Assembly (NCBI GenBank): GCA_039583695.1
Contig: JAVKSL010000029.1
Coordinates: 1-31,804 of the forward strand
DNA from: JAVKSL01 sp039583695
GTDB taxonomy: Bacteria > Actinomycetota > Acidimicrobiia > Acidimicrobiales > JAJPHD01
Length of the DNA: 31,804 nt
Reading direction: 5' to 3'
The notes under the pieces were generated by a model. That model was not told the DNA's origin, did not search any database, and saw only the letters and a program-made list of their open reading frames with translations. Each line of letters begins with the position of its first letter. Position 1 is the stretch's first letter. A program made the position numbers and the translations under genes. Shown piece by piece: positions 1-8,088 of the stretch.

Positions 1-320
1 GGGCGCGCCACGACCACCCGGACCCCGGCCCCGCCTAGCTGGCAGAGCAAGGCCGCCCGCTCCGCTCGATCCGATGACAGGCCGTAGCCGTCGACGACGA
101 CGAGGTCGAAGTAGCTCGGCGCGTCGGCGAGCAGCCGGGACAGCCCCGGCCGGCGGGCGTCCCGGTCGGCGTAGGTGGCGACGTGCGACCAGTCGGGCTG
201 GCGGGCGACGTGGAGCGCCAGGCCGGCCACCTGGCGGTCGAGGCGTGCTCTGCCCGCCCGCCCCGGTGCCTCACGGGCGTAGATGGCGGCCCGCCAGCGT
301 GGATGGTGCTCGTTGCCCAT
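1..320 (-). CDS. Resolvase-like (serine recombinase N-terminal fold) protein, partial
   Basis: Reading the minus strand from an ATG at 320 gives an open frame of 106 codons that runs off the left edge, so the C-terminus is missing. The protein has the layout of the serine recombinase catalytic domain: a first strand (AAIYARE), a LDRQ motif, W-x-x-V-ATYAD, RPGLSRLLADA, FDLVVVDGYGLSSDR and a final GVRVVVARP strand. The first strand normally continues R-V-S with the nucleophilic serine. Here it reads R-E-A-P, so the catalytic serine is not where it should be. It could be a degenerate or regulatory resolvase, or a recombinase-fold protein with another role. No clear ribosome binding site precedes the ATG. 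The fold assignment is from motif memory and fairly secure; the function is open. Confidence 0.6.
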   Translation of the reverse strand, partial: MGNEHHPRWRAAIYAREAPGRAGRARLDRQVAGLALHVARQPDWSHVATYADRDARRPGLSRLLADAPSYFDLVVVDGYGLSSDRAERAALLCQLGGAGVRVVVAR

Positions 321-476
321 GTGGTCGATGAGACCTCTGCGAGGCGCAGAATGCAAGGCGCTCCCCAGGATGACCGGCGGTCCGGCAGTGCCGGCCGGAA
401 CTTGTCCCGACCTTGTGCCACCAGCACGCGACCGGCTGTCACAGGAGCACGCGACGATGACGGAGTGACGCTCCCC
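321..476. promoter_or_regulatory. Divergent intergenic region
   Basis: This gap separates the leftward resolvase-like gene from the rightward DUF4238-like gene, so it should hold both promoters. I see no convincing -35/-10 pair. An AGGAG at 443-447 and a CGGAG at 461-465 are the only ribosome-binding-like stretches ahead of the rightward gene. Confidence 0.3.
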
Positions 477-1589
477 ATGCCACTCCGCTACGTGGCCCAG
501 CTACTTCGACAGGACCGGGCACAGGCGACGGGCCGCGCGGTGCTCTTCGCCAGCATCGTCGGCTTCGACACGTTCGAGAGCCATATTCCTGAGCTCGCTT
601 CCATGTCCGGGGTTGGCGCAGCACGCCTCCGGCATCTCGTCGTGATCGGCCGCCAGGCATTGAGCGAAACCTCACCGAAGACCCGTGAGCAACATCTCGT
701 GTCGAAAGTGCTCTTGCGTGAGTTCTGCCGTACCGACGCCGATGGAGCGGGCCTGCTGCTCGCCCACGCGCTCTGCTCCCGACGGACGAGGTCCACGGGC
801 CCCCGAGGCATGGGGCATCGTGAGCACTTCGTCAAGATCGACAGCCACGCGACCGAACTCGTCTGGGGAGACGTCGAGCAGGATCTCCCCGGGGCACTCA
901 CTGCCGCCTACAGTCGGCGGATCCTCGGACAGCCGAAGCAGTTGGTGGTCATCAAGGCGGCCGTGGCGCTGCACTTCGCGCGCAGCTTGGACGTGCTCGA
1001 CGACCAGGAGAGGATCCTGCGTCAGGCGATAGAGACTCTGCATTCCGAGTACCTCGGGAACTGGCCGCTCGTCGAGGCTCTCTACTACCTGAAGCACCGG
1101 CTCTACCCGCCGCGGGGTGATCATGTCCGCCAGGAGATTGCCGACGATCTCCTGGCCCAGACGCGTCAACTCGTCGATAGTGGCGTCCTGTTCCGTCTGC
1201 GCGTCGTGGACCTCTTCGAGAAGGCTCGGGAGATGGCCGGCTGGATGGGTGTCCGCATCCTTCGCCCGCGCCGAGGTGAGTTCCTGATCGGCGACGTACC
1301 GGCGATCCCGATCGACGAGGCATCGGGCTCGTTTGGGTTGTCCGGTGGCGTTGCCTTCAGCGATGCGACCACGGTCGTCCTTCCGCTTGGTCCGCGTCGG
1401 CTCGCCGCGCTCCATCGTGGCCCGGACACCTTCGAGGTCATCGCAGGAACCGAGGTGACCGAGCTGAACCGGCTTCAGGTCGCCAATGCCAGGACCCACG
1501 TGGCGTTCCGGCGGGGATCGGATCTCGATCGAGTGGTCCGTCGGTTCTCTGCTGCCCCTCGCCCGGACTCGGTGGCGAGCGTGGGGTGA
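477..1589 (+). CDS. DUF4238-like protein
   Basis: The protein is about 370 residues, starting at ATG 477; a GTG at 465 in the same frame is an alternative. The frame stays open far upstream, but that part overlaps the leftward resolvase-like gene and looks non-coding. The stretch TREQHLVSKVLLREFC near residue 75 resembles the N-terminal signature of DUF4238 proteins (Q-H-x-V-x-x-x-L-L-R-x-F). It is followed by an all-helical middle (IDSHATELVWGDVEQDL, then VALHFARSLDVLD), also in keeping with that family. DUF4238 proteins have no established biochemical role and are common in accessory DNA. No membrane segment or signal peptide is seen. It lies 46 bp before a promoter for the next gene, so it is probably transcribed separately from it. 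The family call is from motif memory only. Confidence 0.6.
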   Translation: MPLRYVAQLLRQDRAQATGRAVLFASIVGFDTFESHIPELASMSGVGAARLRHLVVIGRQALSETSPKTREQHLVSKVLLREFCRTDADGAGLLLAHALCSRRTRSTGPRGMGHREHFVKIDSHATELVWGDVEQDLPGALTAAYSRRILGQPKQLVVIKAAVALHFARSLDVLDDQERILRQAIETLHSEYLGNWPLVEALYYLKHRLYPPRGDHVRQEIADDLLAQTRQLVDSGVLFRLRVVDLFEKAREMAGWMGVRILRPRRGEFLIGDVPAIPIDEASGSFGLSGGVAFSDATTVVLPLGPRRLAALHRGPDTFEVIAGTEVTELNRLQVANARTHVAFRRGSDLDRVVRRFSAAPRPDSVASVG

Positions 1590-1600
1590 TAGCAGTTCGC

Positions 1601-1628
1601 TTGCGGTGTCTATCAGTTCTGCTAGCAT
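1601..1628 (+). promoter_or_regulatory. Leaderless-type promoter for the RHH/zinc-ribbon gene
   Basis: A -35-like TTGCGG (1601-1606) and a -10-like TAGCAT (1623-1628) are 16 bp apart. The ATG of the next gene begins 7 bases after the -10 box, at 1636, where transcription should start, so the message would be leaderless. There is no ribosome binding site in front of that ATG. The 9-mer CTAGCATCT here recurs at 19947-19955 with exactly the same 5-base distance to an ATG. A weak inverted pair TCAG (1613-1616) and CTGA (1631-1634) overlaps the promoter and could be an operator for the ribbon-helix-helix product. Confidence 0.6.
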
Positions 1629-1635
1629 CTCTGAC

Positions 1636-2109
1636 ATGTCGTCCGAGGTGATCTACGCCAGAGTCCCGAAGGCCCTCAAGGACGCCGCCGACTCCTATGC
1701 CAGCGAGCGGGGCGCCACCCTGACCAAGGCGGTCGCCGATCTGCTCGACCGCGGACTCTCCTCGGCATCCGACGAGCGCTCCGTCGCCGAGCTCGAACGG
1801 AACCTGGCGCAGATCGCGGCGGAGAAGGTCGCCGCGGAGGCCGAGCTGCTGGCGGCCAGGACCGAGCTTGGCGCCGTGAAGTCGCTCGCACAGCGCGCCG
1901 GTCGCGCCGTTGGCACCTGCCCGCAGTGCGGTCAGGTGATCACCGGTTACGACCTGCTCGGGGCCGGGCAGTGCTCGAATTGCTGCCACCCCCTCTCCAG
2001 CCTGATCGCGCCGACGGGATCGGCGCCGACGCTCGACCAGCGAGAGCTGATGTTCCTCGTCGGGGCGCTCGGCGTGGTGCTCGGGATCGCCGTCTTGGCT
2101 TCCAGTTGA
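1636..2109 (+). CDS. Ribbon-helix-helix / coiled-coil / zinc-ribbon protein with C-terminal membrane helix
   Basis: A 157-residue protein, with the start chosen at ATG 1636 from the leaderless promoter. Residues 1-45 (VIYARVPKALKDAADSYASE, then TLTKAVADLLDRGL) have the strand-helix-helix pattern of RHH DNA-binding or antitoxin-like domains. About residues 50-90 are a charged, alanine/glutamate-rich coiled coil. A zinc ribbon follows (CPQCG ... CSNCC, two C-x-x-C knuckles about 18 residues apart). The last 20 residues (LMFLVGALGVVLGIAVLASS) are one hydrophobic helix with almost nothing after it, as in tail-anchored proteins. A DNA-binding-like head on a membrane tail is unusual; the RHH-like part may instead only mediate dimerisation. 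It is probably co-transcribed with the next gene, 19 bp downstream. No named family is recognised. Confidence 0.65.
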   Translation: MSSEVIYARVPKALKDAADSYASERGATLTKAVADLLDRGLSSASDERSVAELERNLAQIAAEKVAAEAELLAARTELGAVKSLAQRAGRAVGTCPQCGQVITGYDLLGAGQCSNCCHPLSSLIAPTGSAPTLDQRELMFLVGALGVVLGIAVLASS

Positions 2110-2128
2110 AAGAAGGGGACACGCCGCC

Positions 2129-2554
2129 ATGACCAAACAAGAGCAGATCGCGGACTTCCTCGACACCCACATCGTCTGGCCCCGCGCCACCCACGGCTTC
2201 GGGCCCTGGGACGCCGACTTCCCATGGGCAGGGCCCCCCTACAACTCGACTCGCGCTCCGCGCCCCTCGGTCGACGAGCTTGCGCATGAGCTCCTCGGCA
2301 TCGGCGAGTTTCGGGCCCTGCAGCTCGGCGGCTGGCTTTCGACCACCGACGGGCAAGTGATCGCACAGGCCGTCGAGATGGTGACGCCCCCGTTCTACAG
2401 CGAGGACGTCGAGTTGCTCGTAGCCGCACTTCAGCGAGCCGCGCAGCTGCAGCAGGTCGAGGGACAACAGGCCGCAGGGCGAAATGCCCTTGTCGCGATC
2501 GGCGCGTCGGCGCTCATCGCCCTCTTCATCTTTGCGGTCGGCGAGTCGTCCTGA
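2129..2554 (+). CDS. Small protein with C-terminal membrane helix
   Basis: A 141-residue protein starting at ATG 2129, preceded by a good ribosome binding site (AAGGGGAC, about 2112-2119). I do not recognise the family. The N-terminal 60 residues are rich in Trp, Pro and Phe (FGPWDADFPWAGPPYNSTRAP). The middle is helical and ends in a glutamine/alanine-rich stretch (LVAALQRAAQLQQVEGQQAAG). The last 20 residues (ALVAIGASALIALFIFAVGE) form a single C-terminal membrane helix. Its upstream neighbour ends the same way, so the pair may sit together at the membrane. No catalytic motif is visible. Confidence 0.55.
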   Translation: MTKQEQIADFLDTHIVWPRATHGFGPWDADFPWAGPPYNSTRAPRPSVDELAHELLGIGEFRALQLGGWLSTTDGQVIAQAVEMVTPPFYSEDVELLVAALQRAAQLQQVEGQQAAGRNALVAIGASALIALFIFAVGESS

Positions 2555-2663
2555 GCGGGAGCCGATCCCCGAGCACGATAGAAGGCCAAGTCACCAACTG
2601 CTGAAGGTGTTCGGCCGGCGCGCGGATACCTACCGTCGAACCTGTTGCCGAGGAGGACCTCAG

Positions 2664-3227
2664 ATGCGCAGCGTGACCTATTCGATGGGCGTCTCACTTG
2701 ACGGCTACATCGTCGGGCCAGACGGCGAGTTCGGCTGGACGATGCCCGGCCGGGAGGTCATGCGCTTCGTCACCGACGAGATACGAGAGGTCAGCGTCCA
2801 CCTCTTGGGACGACGGCTGTACGAGACGATGCTGTACTGGGAGACCGCCGACCAGAATCCATCGCTCGACGACTCGGAGCTCGAGTGGGCCGCGGTGTGG
2901 AAGTCGCTTCCGAAGGTGGTCTTCTCCACCACGCTCTCGGCGGTGCAGGGCAATGCCCGCCTGGCTTCCGGCAGCCTGGCGGAGGAGATCGAGCGGTTGC
3001 GAGCCGAGCCTGCGGGCGGCGATATCGCAATCGGTGGCTCGATGCTCGCCGCTGAGGCGGCCGGCCTGGATCTGATCGACGAGTACCGGTCCAGGGTCTA
3101 CCCGGTGCTGGTTGGCGGTGGGGTCCCCTTCTTCCCCCAGCGCGGGCGCCGGGTCGATCTCGAACTTGCCGAGACCCGCACCTTCAGCTCGAGGGTCGTC
3201 TACCTCCGCTATCGCGTAGCGCGTTAG
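2664..3227 (+). CDS. Dihydrofolate reductase-family (RibD C-terminal domain) protein
   Basis: A 187-residue protein. The start is ATG 2664, behind a near-perfect GAGGAGG ribosome binding site at 2650-2656; the frame is open upstream but that stretch has no such site. It shows the RibD_C/DHFR-like fold: an N-terminal SMGVSLDGYI strand-helix, then LLGRRLYETMLYWE, a central PKVVFSTTL strand, the nucleotide-binding loop DIAIGGSMLAAEAA, and C-terminal LIDEYRSRVYPVLVGGGVPFF. Length and motifs match the small stand-alone YyaP/YwjB-type NAD(P)H-dependent reductases, whose substrates are mostly unknown. It is not a classical folate-pathway DHFR. It reads towards the conjugation operon and ends 7 bp before a shared hairpin. 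Confidence 0.85.
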   Translation: MRSVTYSMGVSLDGYIVGPDGEFGWTMPGREVMRFVTDEIREVSVHLLGRRLYETMLYWETADQNPSLDDSELEWAAVWKSLPKVVFSTTLSAVQGNARLASGSLAEEIERLRAEPAGGDIAIGGSMLAAEAAGLDLIDEYRSRVYPVLVGGGVPFFPQRGRRVDLELAETRTFSSRVVYLRYRVAR

Positions 3228-3234
3228 CCGGATC

Positions 3235-3255
3235 GCCCGCTGAGCGCCAGCGGGC
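3235..3255. terminator. Hairpin between convergent genes
   Basis: GCCCGCT (3235-3241) and AGCGGGC (3249-3255) are perfect inverted repeats around a 7-base loop. They lie just after the stop of the rightward reductase gene and 23 bp past the end of the leftward wall-hydrolase gene. There is no T-tract, so it is at best a simple hairpin terminator serving both directions, as is common in high-GC genomes. Confidence 0.5.
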
Positions 3256-3278
3256 TCCTACCCGGGTGCCCTCGTGTT

Positions 3279-4268
3279 CTATTGCGATGGTCGCGTCGCG
3301 CCCAGATAGTGCAGGTTGCCGAACGCCGCGCCGATCGTGGTGGGGAACGGCTCGACCCGGACGTCAGCCCCGGTGTGGGGGGCGTCGACCATGACCGCTC
3401 GGCCGCCTTCGGTGCCGACGTAGAGCCCGACGTGGTCGACGGCGTGGCTCGCCCCGAAGAAGACGAGGTAGCCGGGCTCGAGTGGCGCCCCCGGCGGCAG
3501 TTGTGGCCCCGTGTCGTACTGGTCCTGGGCGACCCGGGGAAGGCTGATCCCCGCAGCCTTGTAGGCGGCTTGGACGAGGCCGGAGCAGTCGAAGCCCACC
3601 CCTGGGGTCTCGCCGCCCCAGACATAAGGCGTGCCGACCTGGGCGAGCGCCCAGTCGACGGCGATCCCCCCTGCGGTGCCGGTCGTGACGGTCTGGCCGG
3701 ATGTCTGGCCGTAGGAGCGGGCGAGGGAGAGGACCTCTGCGACATACCAGGACGCGTGGTTGTAGCTGAGCACCGCGCCTGCGATGTCCGCGCCGTTTCT
3801 CGCCCCGTTGGCGCATAGCATGCGCGCCGCGGCGTAGACGGCGTCGACGGGGTCGTAGATGTCGGGCGGGGAGACCCCGCCGGGGGGGATCGGTTCGTCG
3901 TAGGCGGCGAAGGTCGCCGGCTCGAACTGCATCGGCCCGGCTGCGATTCCGGCGGCGTTGAGCCCCGACGTCACCCCGGGGAGGGTGGACTGGCCGTTGT
4001 CGGACTCGACCGTGCCGATGCCGGCGAGGACCGTCCACGGCAGGCCAGGGCAGGTGGTTGCGGCCTGCTGGTAGAGGGCCAGCATGGCCGGCGGGATCGC
4101 GCCGGTCGCGGTCGCCGATGGCGGGCTGGTCCCGCCGCCGAGGAGGGAGGCGATGCCCGCCCCGGCGCCGGCGGCAAGGACCGCCACCACGAGCACGAGC
4201 CCGCCGGCCGCGGCGGCGACCTTGGTGCCGAGGCCGCTCGGGACGCCGGTGTCGAAGCCGATGGTCAC
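3279..4268 (-). CDS. Conjugation wall hydrolase: lytic transglycosylase + NlpC/P60
   Basis: A 329-residue protein starting at GTG 4268, which overlaps the stop of the upstream gene (GTGA). About residues 17-45 form a membrane anchor or signal-anchor. Residues ~75-190 are a lysozyme/transglycosylase domain (VLAGIGTVESDNGQ with candidate catalytic Glu88, then AAGPMQFEPATFAAY and AARMLCANG ... VLSYNHASWY). Residues ~210-329 are an NlpC/P60 cysteine peptidase (YVWGGETP, FDCSGLVQ with Cys228, and AVDHVGLYVG with the likely catalytic His). The same two-domain design is found in wall hydrolases of Gram-positive conjugative elements (Tn916 Orf14/CwlT, TcpG). These cut peptidoglycan so that the secretion channel can cross the wall. 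It is the last gene of the leftward conjugation operon. Confidence 0.9.
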   Translation of the reverse strand: MTIGFDTGVPSGLGTKVAAAAGGLVLVVAVLAAGAGAGIASLLGGGTSPPSATATGAIPPAMLALYQQAATTCPGLPWTVLAGIGTVESDNGQSTLPGVTSGLNAAGIAAGPMQFEPATFAAYDEPIPPGGVSPPDIYDPVDAVYAAARMLCANGARNGADIAGAVLSYNHASWYVAEVLSLARSYGQTSGQTVTTGTAGGIAVDWALAQVGTPYVWGGETPGVGFDCSGLVQAAYKAAGISLPRVAQDQYDTGPQLPPGAPLEPGYLVFFGASHAVDHVGLYVGTEGGRAVMVDAPHTGADVRVEPFPTTIGAAFGNLHYLGATRPSQ

Positions 4269-5329
4269 GCTACCTCGGGGGGAAGATGGGCGAAGGCGGC
4301 CAGGCGCAGGCGGCGGTCGCCGACGTTGCCGGCCACCGGCGCCCAGATGGCGGCGTCGGGCGGCGCAGATCGGCTGCGCGCCGCGGTGGCGACGGGGACG
4401 CCCTGTCCGGCGAGGACCCGGGCCGCTTCGTGCTCTCGCCGGGGGGTGGGGAAGGTGAACAGAACCCAGTTGGGATGCCCGGCGGCCTCGGCGAGGCGCC
4501 GGTAGCCGTCGAGCTTGGCCGCGAGGCGCCCGAGCTGCTCGGTGCCGTTGTCGTGCTCGTAGAGGAACGGGAGCGTGGTGGACTGCTCGCTCCAGATGCC
4601 GTAGCCGTCGGGGCGGACCACCGCACCCCACTCGTGGGCGCAGCGCCGCTCGGACCACCACTCCGAGAGCGAGCAGCCCGGCCGGGTGCGCGCCGAGCGC
4701 AGCAGTGCGGTGAAGAAGCCGTTGACCCCGACGAGGTGGGTGAGGCGCTGGCTGTGAGCGAGGTCGTGGGCGAGGGTGCGCCGCCAGGCCGGGAGGGAGC
4801 CGTCGAGGCCGGACTCGGCGGCGAGAAGGGCGGCACCGAGGGGGCCGAGGGTCCAGTGGTAGGGGGCGGGAGTGGCCCAGGTGGCGGGGCGGAAGCGGTC
4901 GAGGATGTCGAGGGCGTACAGCTCGCCGAGGCGCATCCGTGCCCGGCGCTCCCCGGTGAAGCCGACGTCGGCGACCTGGGCGGTGGTGAGCACGCGGTGG
5001 TCGTCGAGGAGGCGGACCAGCCGGCGGTCCCTGTCGGTGAGGCGACCCATGACTTCGAGCAGGCGGTGGTCGAGGTCACGACGGCGACGGCTCGGCGATG
5101 CGGTGCCGACCGGCGATCCGTGCGGGCGCGACGGCGATGCGGATGCGCCTGGCGGCGCGCCGGTGCTCTCGAGGCGATCGGAGGCGACGAGAGCCACGGT
5201 GCCGTCCGGCTCGATTCGGGTGCCGTCCGGCTCGGAGCCGGTCCCGGCGATGCCGGAGGCGACGGGAGTGCCGGCGATGCCGAAGCGGACCGGCCCCTGG
5301 CCGGAGGTGTCTCGTGTCGAGCGATCCAT
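4265..5329 (-). CDS. Replication-relaxation family protein
   Basis: A 354-residue protein, ATG 5329, with a strong ribosome binding site (AGGGGAAC) just upstream and only 6 bp after the coupling-protein gene. The first ~85 residues are low-complexity (Gly/Pro/Ser/Asp). Then a winged-helix region (RDRRLVRLLDDHRVLTTAQVADVGF and YALDILDRFRPA) leads into a domain with RPDGYG (Asp241), FLYEHDNGTEQ (Glu258, Asp260) and KLDGYRRL (Lys272). This is the pattern of the replication-relaxation family (PF13814) found on actinobacterial plasmids and integrative elements. The D...E-x-D...K spacing also recalls PD-(D/E)XK nuclease folds. No canonical relaxase with a His triad is visible in the window, so this protein is the best candidate for the DNA-processing partner of the coupling protein. 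That role is inference. Confidence 0.75.
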   Translation of the reverse strand: MDRSTRDTSGQGPVRFGIAGTPVASGIAGTGSEPDGTRIEPDGTVALVASDRLESTGAPPGASASPSRPHGSPVGTASPSRRRRDLDHRLLEVMGRLTDRDRRLVRLLDDHRVLTTAQVADVGFTGERRARMRLGELYALDILDRFRPATWATPAPYHWTLGPLGAALLAAESGLDGSLPAWRRTLAHDLAHSQRLTHLVGVNGFFTALLRSARTRPGCSLSEWWSERRCAHEWGAVVRPDGYGIWSEQSTTLPFLYEHDNGTEQLGRLAAKLDGYRRLAEAAGHPNWVLFTFPTPRREHEAARVLAGQGVPVATAARSRSAPPDAAIWAPVAGNVGDRRLRLAAFAHLPPEVA

Positions 5330-5335
5330 GTTCCC

Positions 5336-7990
5336 CTATCCCCTTGAGTCGGCCGACGCGGCGGAGCCCTCGTCGTGGCGCCGACGTGGCGCTTCGCCGG
5401 CATTCGAGGGCTCCGTTCCTGGTGGGAGGGCTCCGTGGAGCGCTCCGTGGACGCCTCGACGGAGCCCTCGGTCCTCTGCTCGCGGCGTTGCTCCCGAGGC
5501 CGGAAGGACCTTGCCGGCGAGTGGAGAGGGCGGCGCTTCGGGCTCGGGCCTCTTGTGGGTCGCCTGGTTGGCGGCGCGCAGCTCGGCGGCCCGGCCGGGG
5601 ACGGCCGGCGGCGCGGGGCGGGTGCGCAGGGTGAAGGCGGGGGTCTCCTCGCCTCCGACGACGAGGCGTGCCGCCGCGGTGTAGGCGCCGAGGTGGGCGA
5701 GGTCGTGCTCTGAGACCTCGGGGCCGACGTGTCGGGCGAGCGCGTGGGCGTCCTCGGGGGACATGGAGAACCAGACCTTGGTGCGGGCGTTGGCCGACAC
5801 CGCCTCGCGCAGGTCCCGCGGGAGCTGGGCGAGGTGCTGGTGGGCGAGGACCATGGAGAGCCGGTAGCCGCGGGCCTCGGCCAGCATCTCGTCGAACGAC
5901 CTCGGCAGGTGCAAGAAGTTCTGGCACTCGTCGACCACGAGGCTGGCGTCGACGCGCGTTTCCTGGCCGAGGCGGGCACGGTGGGTGGCGGTCTGCCACA
6001 CCTTGGCCACGACGAAGGAGCCGAGGAGGCGGGCGGTGTCCTCGCCCAAGATGCCCTTGGGGACCCGCACGAGGCAGACCCCCCCGTCGAGGATCCGGCC
6101 CATGTCGAAGCTCGAACCGGGTCGCCCGACGATCTGGCGGACGAAGTCTCGGAGGAGAAAGGCGCGCAGCTTGTTCATGAGCGGGCCGATGACCTGGGCC
6201 CTGTTCGCCTCGGACATCGCCTCGTAGGCGTCCCAGAACCCGCCGAGGCCGACGGTGTCGCCGGCGACGGTGGCGACCCGAAGCGCCCGGAACTCGTCGT
6301 CGGCGAGGAGGAGGGGGACGTCGGCCAGGCTGGTCGGGGTCCCGGTCGCGGCCGAGTGGCGCAGCAGCGTGAGGCACGCGGCGCGCAGCACGTCGTCGGT
6401 GCGAGGCCCCCAGAAGGCGGCGAAGATCGACCGGAAGATCCCGACCAGGTTGTCGACGACGAGGTCGGGGTCCGCTCCGGCGAGGACGTTGAGGACCGGA
6501 GCGGCCTCGTCGTCTTCTGGGTCGATGACCACGGTGCGGCCGAGCGCGCCGGCGGGGAGCCGGTCGCACAGGTCGGTGATGAGGTCGCCCTTGGGGTCGA
6601 TGACCACCACCCCGCGCCCCGCCTCGATGTCACCGAGCACGAGGTTGGTGAGCAGCGTCGACTTGCCCGAGCCGGTCGCGCCCATGACGTGGAGGTGGTA
6701 GCGGGCGTCGGGAACGGCGAGCGCGACCGGGCGCCGCCCGCCGGCCTGGGCGTCGCCGAGCACCTTCGGGGAGTCGATCGACAGGGAGGTCCCGGCGGCG
6801 GGACCACTCCCACCCGCGGTGGTCCCGGTCGCGGGACTCGTGGTGTGGGCGACGGCGGGGGGCGGTGGCACGGAGTTCGCCCCGGCGCGCTCGAGCCCCG
6901 GCACGGCGGGGTCGGTCGGCAGGTGGGCAAGGGCGGCGAGCTCAGCGACTGAGACGAGGTCGCCGTGGCCGAGCCGGCGGGCGGCGAGGACCTGGGCGGG
7001 GTGGCGGAGCCGGCGGCGCTCCAGGCGGTTGCGCCCCGAGTAGAGGGCGAAGGCGGAGGCGACGGCATGGGCCCGGCCTCGCAGGCGCGCCGGCGCCCGG
7101 GCGTCGGTCGCCGAGGTGGCCACCGCGTAGCGCAGCGTGACCGCCCAGCACGGCTGGGCGGCCTTGTCCAAGATGTCGGCCACGTCCGCGTTGCGGGTGG
7201 GGTCGGTGGTGGCGGGGTGGGCGACGGGGCCGGGGGTGACGAGGTCGAGGAGCCGTCCGATGCGCGAGACGGGGCGCCCCGAGCGCCGTGCCGTAGCGGC
7301 GCGTCCGAGGCGGGCGAGGCGCCGGCCGGTGACCGGTCGGGCGAGGAGCTGCACGCAGGCCGACTCGTCCTCGCCGAGGCCCGAGAGCGCGCCGAGGAGC
7401 GGGCGCAGCGGGTCGACCTTGTGGTCGGTCTTGAGCGGGTAGTGCTCGGCGATGGCCAGGCGCAGCTCGCCGCCGGTGGCGACCCCGTCGCCGAGAAGCG
7501 GCGGGCCGGCGGGGAGGGTGTCGGTGCGCGCCCCGGGCCAGGCGGCCTCGACGGCCCGCTCGACCATGCCGGGGGGCACCGACCCGGGCACCCACAGCGC
7601 GATGGTGAGCCCTCCGTCACCGGCGGTGAGCTCGAAGCCGAGGTGGGGCTGGGCGCCCAAGAGCCGCCGCCACGCCGGTCGGAGGAGGGCGACGAGGTTG
7701 GTCCACAAGGTGGCCGCCCCGTGGGGGTCGACGACGGGCGGGGTGCGCACCACCACCAGCCGGGCGCCCTCGGTCATCTGCCGTGCCTGGGCGCGGCGGA
7801 TGAGGCGCAGCGCGACGAGCCCGGCGAGGGCGATTCCGGCGAGCGGCGGCCCGAAGGCGACGGCGAGATGGGCGAGGACGTGGCCGACCTCGTGGACCAG
7901 CGCCGCGGTGGTGGCGCCGGGGTGGGCGAGGTAGCGGGCGAGCGGCCCGGAGGGGAGCGGCGGCGGGGGGATCGGCTGGGGGGTGGGCAC
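5336..7990 (-). CDS. VirD4/TraG-type coupling ATPase of the conjugation system
   Basis: An 884-residue protein, GTG 7990, with a GAAAGGAAC ribosome binding site. The N-terminus is proline-rich, followed by a membrane segment near residues 33-65. The large middle region has no obvious motif. The ATPase core starts near residue 425 with YHLHVMGATGSGKSTLL (Walker A Lys443) and GVVVIDPKGDL. It continues through a TraG/TraD-like module to SLVVDECQNFLHLPRSFDEML (Walker B Asp687-Glu688) and VLAHQHLAQLP. The last ~100 residues are charged and low-complexity. Such proteins bind the relaxed DNA complex at the inner membrane and feed it into the type IV channel. It lies downstream of VirB4 after an 86-bp gap. 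No frameshift is seen here. Confidence 0.9.
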   Translation of the reverse strand: MPTPQPIPPPPLPSGPLARYLAHPGATTAALVHEVGHVLAHLAVAFGPPLAGIALAGLVALRLIRRAQARQMTEGARLVVVRTPPVVDPHGAATLWTNLVALLRPAWRRLLGAQPHLGFELTAGDGGLTIALWVPGSVPPGMVERAVEAAWPGARTDTLPAGPPLLGDGVATGGELRLAIAEHYPLKTDHKVDPLRPLLGALSGLGEDESACVQLLARPVTGRRLARLGRAATARRSGRPVSRIGRLLDLVTPGPVAHPATTDPTRNADVADILDKAAQPCWAVTLRYAVATSATDARAPARLRGRAHAVASAFALYSGRNRLERRRLRHPAQVLAARRLGHGDLVSVAELAALAHLPTDPAVPGLERAGANSVPPPPAVAHTTSPATGTTAGGSGPAAGTSLSIDSPKVLGDAQAGGRRPVALAVPDARYHLHVMGATGSGKSTLLTNLVLGDIEAGRGVVVIDPKGDLITDLCDRLPAGALGRTVVIDPEDDEAAPVLNVLAGADPDLVVDNLVGIFRSIFAAFWGPRTDDVLRAACLTLLRHSAATGTPTSLADVPLLLADDEFRALRVATVAGDTVGLGGFWDAYEAMSEANRAQVIGPLMNKLRAFLLRDFVRQIVGRPGSSFDMGRILDGGVCLVRVPKGILGEDTARLLGSFVVAKVWQTATHRARLGQETRVDASLVVDECQNFLHLPRSFDEMLAEARGYRLSMVLAHQHLAQLPRDLREAVSANARTKVWFSMSPEDAHALARHVGPEVSEHDLAHLGAYTAAARLVVGGEETPAFTLRTRPAPPAVPGRAAELRAANQATHKRPEPEAPPSPLAGKVLPASGATPRAEDRGLRRGVHGALHGALPPGTEPSNAGEAPRRRHDEGSAASADSRG

Positions 7991-8056
7991 GGCGGCGTTC
8001 CTTTCGTGGGGTGCTTGGTCGAGGCGGTTGTCGTTGGCGGGGTGGTGCTCTTGGTC

Positions 8057-8088
8057 GGGCTCAGAGGTCGGGGGGCTCAGAGGTCGGG
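8057..8088. repeat. 16-bp tandem duplication at the VirB4 stop codon
   Basis: The unit GGGCTCAGAGGTCGGG occurs twice in a row (8057-8072 and 8073-8088). The second copy contains the VirB4 stop (8077-8079, read on the minus strand), so the coding end is duplicated just downstream. It looks like a replication-slippage product. Confidence 0.8.
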
